20,897 nucleotides of DNA from Candidatus Aminicenantes bacterium UBA4085 (GTDB taxonomy: Bacteria; Acidobacteriota; Aminicenantia; Aminicenantales; UBA4085). How positions within the stretch are numbered: position 1 is the stretch's first letter; each line of letters starts with the position of its first letter. The stretch covers positions 13,816 through 34,712 of the forward strand of contig DFYJ01000072.1 in NCBI GenBank assembly GCA_002383325.1, in the 5' to 3' direction. The position numbers were made by a program, and so were the translations under genes. This document shows, in pieces, positions 16,311 to 20,897 of this stretch. The notes under the pieces were generated by a model. It was not told where the DNA came from. It did not search any database and saw only the letters and a list, made by a program, of their open reading frames with translations.

Positions 16311-17345
16311 ATGGCGATACGTCCTGGGATGGCGCTTCCACTCGACGTGCGCGACGTCACGAAGTCGAGCACGCGGTACACCGAAGAACGTGAGCTTCCC
16401 GTGCGCATCGGCGTGTACGTGGAGGTTGACGCGCCGGACGTGCTGATCGACGCGATCCGTGAGAACCTGCGCCCTCGAACGGCGCGCGCGGTGCTGCAGA
16501 TAGAGGTGGCCGAACTCGGGCAGACGCCCCCGCTCGAGCAGCTCACCGACGTTGCGATCGTCATCGCTGGCAGCGGTAACGTCGCGCTGCAGCAGGCGGT
16601 CTCCGCGGTGCGCCAGTGGCGCGTGCCCCTCGTGGTGGTTGGCCTGGGCGACGGCGTTCGCAATCGCGAGCTTGCCGACGCACTCGGACAGCCAACGGCT
16701 GATGTGATCGTGAGTTACGACCCCGCCGAGGTGGTGTCGCGGCTGGGCGCATGGCTGACGGACACGCTCGGCAGCAAGCGGCTCGCGCTTGCGCACAACT
16801 TCGCGTTCATGCGCCGGGCGGTTGCCGAGGACGCGGTGAAGACCACCGCGTGGCAGAACGCGCTCGTGGGGGCTGTCACGCCGATCGCCGGCGCTGACAT
16901 GCCGATCATGACTGCCAATCAGGCCAAGATGCTCCTGCAGATCGCCGCCGCGTACGGCGAGCCGCTCGGGGTCGAGCGGGTCAAGGAGCTGCTCGCCATC
17001 GTTGGTGGCGGCTACCTGATGCGGGCCGTGGCCCGGCAGGCGCTCACGATAGTGCCGGTGCTCGGGTGGGCCATCAAGGGTGGCGTTGGGTACACCGGTA
17101 CGCTGGCGATGGGGAAGGCGGCGGTGCAGTACTTCGAGGACGGCAACGACCTCGGCCAGGTGCTCGCCAACTTCAGGGGCATGGTGGCCGAAGCGGCCAC
17201 GAAGCGTCCGCGTCGCGGCCGGCGGACCGTGGCCGATCTGCCTGCATCACCAGCGGTGGCCGACCTGCCCGCGGCGCAGCCCGCAGCCGATCCACACGTG
17301 CCGCCCGCGCTGCCTGCCGATGATGGCGGTTCGCGTGGCCAATGA
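16311..17345 (+). CDS. DUF697-like (YcjF-related) protein of unknown function in the cell-shape operon
   Basis: Function not known. The 344-residue protein has three visible parts. The N-terminal part (about 28-150) alternates hydrophobic strands (VRIGVYVEV, VAIVIAG, VPLVVVGLGDG) with helices, Rossmann-like, but has no GxxxxGK(S/T) P-loop. The middle part (about 170-290) resembles the DUF697 domain found behind GTPase domains in YcjF-type proteins: TANQAKMLLQIAAAYGEPL, then GGGYLMRAVARQALTIVPVLGWAIKGGVGYTGTLAMG, probably two membrane-associating helices. The tail (from 298) is basic, then Ala/Pro-rich and disordered. The ATG has GGAAGGGG upstream, 18 bp after rodA. Its end overlaps the start of the radical SAM gene. 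The DUF697 match is from recognition of the pattern, not a search. Confidence 0.75.
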   Translation: MAIRPGMALPLDVRDVTKSSTRYTEERELPVRIGVYVEVDAPDVLIDAIRENLRPRTARAVLQIEVAELGQTPPLEQLTDVAIVIAGSGNVALQQAVSAVRQWRVPLVVVGLGDGVRNRELADALGQPTADVIVSYDPAEVVSRLGAWLTDTLGSKRLALAHNFAFMRRAVAEDAVKTTAWQNALVGAVTPIAGADMPIMTANQAKMLLQIAAAYGEPLGVERVKELLAIVGGGYLMRAVARQALTIVPVLGWAIKGGVGYTGTLAMGKAAVQYFEDGNDLGQVLANFRGMVAEAATKRPRRGRRTVADLPASPAVADLPAAQPAADPHVPPALPADDGGSRGQ

Positions 17346-19185
17346 TCTCTGGCCGCAGGTAGAGAAGCTGCTCGGCCGTATCGAGCGGCCGTCGCGGTAT
17401 GTCGATGGGGAATGGGGCGTGCTCAGACGCCCGGACGCGGCATACCGTGTGGCTCTCATGTACCCGGACACGTATGAAGTAGGCATGGCGAACCAGGCGC
17501 TGCAGGTCCTCGCGGCTCGCCTGGCCACGATCGAAGATGTCGCCATCGAGCGTGTGTTCCTGCCGTGGGTGGATATGGCCGGGCTCATGCGCGAGGAGGA
17601 CGTGCCGCTCTTCACGCTGGAATCATGCATGCCGGTGGCAGACGTGGATCTGCTCGGCATCACGCTGTCCAACGAGCTCACGTACAGCAACGTGCTCGAG
17701 GCGCTCGATCTTGCGCGGATCCCGCTGCGGGCCGCCGATCGCCGTGAGTCGCACGCCCTCGTGATCGGCGGAGGGCCGAGCGCCCACAACCCAGAACCCA
17801 TGGCACCGTTCTTCGATGCGATCCTCGTGGGCGATGGGGAAGACGCCGTGCTCGAGATCGTGGCCTCGCACCGGGCTTCGAAGGCACGCGGCGCGAGCCG
17901 CGAGGAGACAGTGCGGGCGCTTGCCTCGATCGAGGGCGTGTACGTGCCGTCGCTGTACTCACCCGGTGCCGACGGACGGATGGCGGCCTCGGCGCCTGCC
18001 CCTGCCAGGGTGCGGCGGCGGGTGCTCGCGGACCTTGACGCGTACCCCGCTCCGTTGTGCCCGGTGGTGCCATATGCCGACGTGGTGCACGATCGCGCCA
18101 CCGTTGAGGTGCTGCGCGGCTGCTCGCGCGGGTGCCGCTTCTGCCAGGCGGGGATGGTGTACCGCCCCGTGCGTGAGCGGCCGGCCGATTCGATCGTGCG
18201 CGATGTGGTCGAGGGGCTCGCGTGCACCGGTTTCGAGGAGGTCTCGCTCACGTCGCTTTCCACCGCCGACCACTCGCAGCTGGAGTCGGTCCTCCGGCGG
18301 CTGGTTGGGAGGCTCGAGGGCACCGGGACGGCCATATCGGTGCCGTCGCTCCGGGTCGACTCGTTCACCGTGCCGCTTGCGCGACTGCTTGGCGATGGCC
18401 GCAAGAGCGGGCTCACGTTCGCGCCGGAAGCCGGGTCACAGCGGCTGCGCGACGCGATCAACAAGAACATCACGGAGGAGGAGATCGTCACCGCGGTGGA
18501 TCAGGCGTTCACCGCAGGATGGCGACGCGTGAAGCTCTACTTCATGATCGGGCTGCCCACGGAGACCGATGACGACGTCAGTGCGATCGGGGCGCTTGTG
18601 AGCCGTGTCTTCTCGGTGGCGCGTGAAGCGACGCCCAAGGCGGAGCGCGGCGGGCTGCGAGTGGCCGTCTCGGTGTCCACGTTCGTTCCCAAGGCGCACA
18701 CGCCGTTCCAGTGGGACGGTCAGCTGCCGTTCTCGGACGTCCGCCGTCGTCAGGACATACTGCGCGACGCGATGCCCCGGCGGGGCGTGGAGCTGTCCTT
18801 CCATGACGCGGAGTCCTCACTGCTCGAAGCCGTGCTTGCGCGCGGTGGCAGAGAGGTGGCCGACGGTATCGAGGCCGCCTGGCGTGCGGGCGCACGGTTC
18901 GACGCATGGAGCGAGCAGTTCTCCCTCACGCGTTGGCTCGAGGCGTTCAGCTCGATCGGCATCGATGCCGGGGAGGCCGCGTCACGGCCGTACGCGCAGG
19001 ACGAGCCGCTGCCGTGGGGGCACATCGACAGCGGCATATCCGAGGCGTTCCTGCGCCTGGAGCGTGCCCGCGCGGAGGCGGCGACAACCACTCCCGACTG
19101 CACGTTCGAGGACTGCACGGGGTGTGGCGTGTGTCCGGGCCTGGGAGTGGACAACGTGATCGCGGAAGGGGCGCGCCGTGGCTGA
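17323..19185 (+). CDS. B12-binding/radical SAM protein, TIGR03960 family
   Basis: Radical SAM protein of unknown substrate. With the chosen start it has 620 residues, usual for TIGR03960. The N-terminal third has a B12-binding-like fold (VALMYPDTYEVGMANQALQVL, then VIGGGPSAHNPEPMAPFFDA). The radical SAM cluster motif CxxxCxxC is at Cys267, Cys271 and Cys274 (CSRGCRFC). FAPEAGSQRLR and KLYFMIGLPTETDDD follow. The C-terminus has a small cysteine-rich segment (CTFEDCTGCGVCPG) that may bind a second cluster. The frame is open further upstream, but similarity begins at NDLWPQVEKLL. ATG at 17320 or 17323, or GTG at 17335, are all possible starts, each overlapping the previous gene. The stop overlaps the DUF2344 gene by 8 bp. 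Confidence 0.88.
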   Translation: MAVRVANDLWPQVEKLLGRIERPSRYVDGEWGVLRRPDAAYRVALMYPDTYEVGMANQALQVLAARLATIEDVAIERVFLPWVDMAGLMREEDVPLFTLESCMPVADVDLLGITLSNELTYSNVLEALDLARIPLRAADRRESHALVIGGGPSAHNPEPMAPFFDAILVGDGEDAVLEIVASHRASKARGASREETVRALASIEGVYVPSLYSPGADGRMAASAPAPARVRRRVLADLDAYPAPLCPVVPYADVVHDRATVEVLRGCSRGCRFCQAGMVYRPVRERPADSIVRDVVEGLACTGFEEVSLTSLSTADHSQLESVLRRLVGRLEGTGTAISVPSLRVDSFTVPLARLLGDGRKSGLTFAPEAGSQRLRDAINKNITEEEIVTAVDQAFTAGWRRVKLYFMIGLPTETDDDVSAIGALVSRVFSVAREATPKAERGGLRVAVSVSTFVPKAHTPFQWDGQLPFSDVRRRQDILRDAMPRRGVELSFHDAESSLLEAVLARGGREVADGIEAAWRAGARFDAWSEQFSLTRWLEAFSSIGIDAGEAASRPYAQDEPLPWGHIDSGISEAFLRLERARAEAATTTPDCTFEDCTGCGVCPGLGVDNVIAEGARRG

Positions 19186-19849
19186 GGGCTTCAGGCTCCG
19201 GGTCTGCTTCCACAAGATCGGGCGGCTGCGATTCCTCTCGCATCTCGAGACGGGGCGTGCGTGGGAGCGCGCGGCGCGGCGCGCACGGTTGCCGTATGCT
19301 GTGTCACAGGGCTTCACGCCGCGAATGCGTCTCGCATTCGGTCCGGCCCTGCCGGTCGGCACCGCGGGCGAACGGGAATATCTTGATATCACGCTCACGC
19401 GCTTCGTGCCCGTGGCGGAGGTGGAACACGCGTTGCACGCCGCCATCGTGCCTGAGCTTGGGCCAGTCGCGTGTCGTTACGTCTCGCCGGCCGAGGGTTC
19501 ACTGGGCTCAAGACTGACGATAGCAGTGTACGAAGTCGAGATCGAAGGAGGGAGTCCGCAGCAGGAGATCGAGCGTTCGCTCGTCGCACTGATGGGAACC
19601 GGTCGCCTTGAAGTCGAACACAAGGGCAAGCAGAAGGTTTTCGATCTCGCCAAAGCGCTCCCGAAGGAGCCTGAGGTGCGATCATCGGAGGGACGTACCG
19701 TCGTTCGGATGTGGGTCCGGATGGGTGAGCAGGGGTCTCTCCGCCCCGAGGTCTTCATCACGGCAGCCGTAGGCACAGACAGGGTGGCTTCGGTCACCCG
19801 CACCGACCTTCTCATCGAAGACGACCAGGGCTGGCGCCGGCCACTGTAG
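19178..19849 (+). CDS. TIGR03936 / DUF2344 family protein
   Basis: Conserved protein of unknown function that nearly always accompanies the TIGR03960 radical SAM protein, sometimes fused to it. It has 223 residues. The family N-terminus is clear: LRVCFHKIGRLRFLSHLE (7-24) and SQGFTPRMRLAFGPALPVG (43-61), with EYLDITL following. The start is GTG at 19178, supported by GGAAGGGG about 7 nt upstream and by the 8-bp overlap with the preceding gene. No membrane segment or known catalytic motif is seen. The RNase G gene follows 11 bp after the stop. Confidence 0.9.
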   Translation: MAEGFRLRVCFHKIGRLRFLSHLETGRAWERAARRARLPYAVSQGFTPRMRLAFGPALPVGTAGEREYLDITLTRFVPVAEVEHALHAAIVPELGPVACRYVSPAEGSLGSRLTIAVYEVEIEGGSPQQEIERSLVALMGTGRLEVEHKGKQKVFDLAKALPKEPEVRSSEGRTVVRMWVRMGEQGSLRPEVFITAAVGTDRVASVTRTDLLIEDDQGWRRPL

Positions 19850-19860
19850 CGGCACACATC

Positions 19861-20897
19861 GTGCCTGACATCACACGCGAGATGCTGATCTCGCATGATA
19901 TGCACGAGACGCGGGTCGCGGTCGTTGAGAACCGCCGTCTCGTCGAGTTGTACATCGAGCGTCCCAAGCGCAGCGTCGTGGGCAACGTGTACCTGGGTAA
20001 GGTGCGAGACGTGTTGCCCGGCATGCAGGCGGCTTTCGTGGACATCGGCCTGGAGAAGAACGCGTTCCTGTACGTCGACGAGGTCGTGGCGCCTGAAGGT
20101 GTCGCGGACGCGCCACGACGCGACATCCAGTCGCTCCTCAAGCCCGGGCAGCAGCTCATGGTGCAGGTGCTCAAGGACCCGATGGGCACGAAGGGCGCCC
20201 GGGTCACCACCGAGGTCACGCTGCCCGGGCGTTTCCTCGTGCTGATGCCGTTCTCGGACTTCGTCGGTATCTCCCGGAAACTCGCCGAGGAGGAGCGCGA
20301 GCGGCTTACCTCGATCATCGAGCCGCTCGTTCCCGACGGTATCGGTGTGATCGTGCGTACAGCCGCGGCGGGTGCGCACGAGAAGGACCTGCAGGGCGAC
20401 CTGGAGTTCCTGCTGCGTTTGTGGCGCAGAGTGCAGGCGCAGTCGCGAGAGGGCCTCGCTCCGGAGGTCGTGTACACGGAGATGGACCTTGCGCTGCGAC
20501 TGGTGCGCGACGCCTTTGGCGACACGTTCCGGCGTCTCGTGATCGACGACAAGCGCGTGTACGAGAAGGTGACGTCGTTCCTGCGCAAGTCGGCGCCCAG
20601 GCTTGTTCGGCGTGTTCAGATGCATAAGGACAAGGAGCCGCTCTTCGAGGCGTATGGCCTCAGGTCGGATATCGAGCGCGCCGTGTTGCGCGAGGTGCCT
20701 CTGGCATCGGGTGGGCACATAACGATCGACAAGACCGAGGCCCTGACCGCAGTGGACGTGAACACCGGCAGCTACGTGGGGCGGAAGAACCTCGAGGACA
20801 CCGCGCTGCGGACGAACCTGGAGGCGGCGTCTGAGGTCGCCCGCCAGCTGCGGCTCCGCGACATCGGCGGCATCATCGTCATCGACTTCATCGACAT
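19861..20897 (+). CDS. rng: Ribonuclease G/E family protein, 3' end cut by window edge
   Basis: Endoribonuclease acting on 5'-monophosphate RNA in rRNA maturation and mRNA decay. 345 codons are present, roughly the S1 domain, the 5'-sensor and RNase H-like region, and most of the DNase I-like catalytic domain. The S1 part is visible as GNVYLGKVRDVLPGMQAAFVD (41-61). The two catalytic Mg-binding aspartates are Asp299 (VDVNTG) and Asp342 (IDFID), spaced 43 residues apart as in E. coli RNase E. The zinc-link cysteines and the C-terminus lie beyond the edge, so Rng and Rne cannot be told apart. The start used is GTG at 19861, giving the usual ITREMLIS before ETRVAV. ATG at 19882 is an alternative. 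No strong Shine-Dalgarno is seen. Confidence 0.93.
   Translation, partial: MPDITREMLISHDMHETRVAVVENRRLVELYIERPKRSVVGNVYLGKVRDVLPGMQAAFVDIGLEKNAFLYVDEVVAPEGVADAPRRDIQSLLKPGQQLMVQVLKDPMGTKGARVTTEVTLPGRFLVLMPFSDFVGISRKLAEEERERLTSIIEPLVPDGIGVIVRTAAAGAHEKDLQGDLEFLLRLWRRVQAQSREGLAPEVVYTEMDLALRLVRDAFGDTFRRLVIDDKRVYEKVTSFLRKSAPRLVRRVQMHKDKEPLFEAYGLRSDIERAVLREVPLASGGHITIDKTEALTAVDVNTGSYVGRKNLEDTALRTNLEAASEVARQLRLRDIGGIIVIDFID

Noticed and set aside
17080..17322. Upstream extension of the radical SAM frame
   Set aside because: It overlaps the DUF697-like gene in another frame and is low-complexity. Family similarity starts near NDLWPQV.

Overview
The window is 20.9 kb of GC-rich, gene-dense bacterial DNA. 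It reads as two pieces with different codon habits, joined inside mreB near position 11,076.

Left piece, about 1-11,075. This holds central metabolism and housekeeping genes: sucC (cut at the window start) and mdh on the minus strand, diverging from acnB and a coupled FabG-like SDR on the plus strand. A membrane-anchored M23 peptidase follows. Next, on the minus strand, come def-fmt and an OPT-family transporter. The gene starts that could be checked mostly have strong Shine-Dalgarno sites, and several have recognisable sigma70-type promoters and hairpin terminators. Codons are almost all G/C-ending, with GTC, GCC and GGC preferred. Content and style suggest a Candidatus Aminicenantes or Acidobacteriota-like bacterium. 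That is a judgement from family resemblance, not a search.

Right piece, about 11,076-20,897. This is one uninterrupted plus-strand run: mreB (3' two thirds), mreC, mreD, mrdA (PBP2), rodA, a DUF697-like gene, a TIGR03960 radical SAM gene, a TIGR03936/DUF2344 gene and an rng/rne-family ribonuclease (cut at the window end). Genes overlap or nearly abut. Codons shift toward GTG, GCG, CGC and CGT with more A/T-ending codons. The order (elongasome followed by radical SAM, DUF2344 and RNase G) recalls Coriobacteriia-like Actinobacteria, again by inference.

How the genes work together. In the left piece, mdh, sucC and acnB are TCA-cycle functions arranged around a 262-bp divergent control region. 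def and fmt handle the N-terminal formyl group of proteins. In the right piece, MreBCD, PBP2 and RodA form the lateral-wall synthesis machine, and RNase G with two conserved proteins of unknown function are co-transcribed behind it.

The most important observation is that the contig may be a chimera, with two genomes fused across the conserved mreB sequence. The next is an imperfect palindrome of about 285 bp between the OPT gene and def. No phage, insertion sequence, CRISPR array, tRNA or rRNA was seen, and no clearly new multi-gene system.
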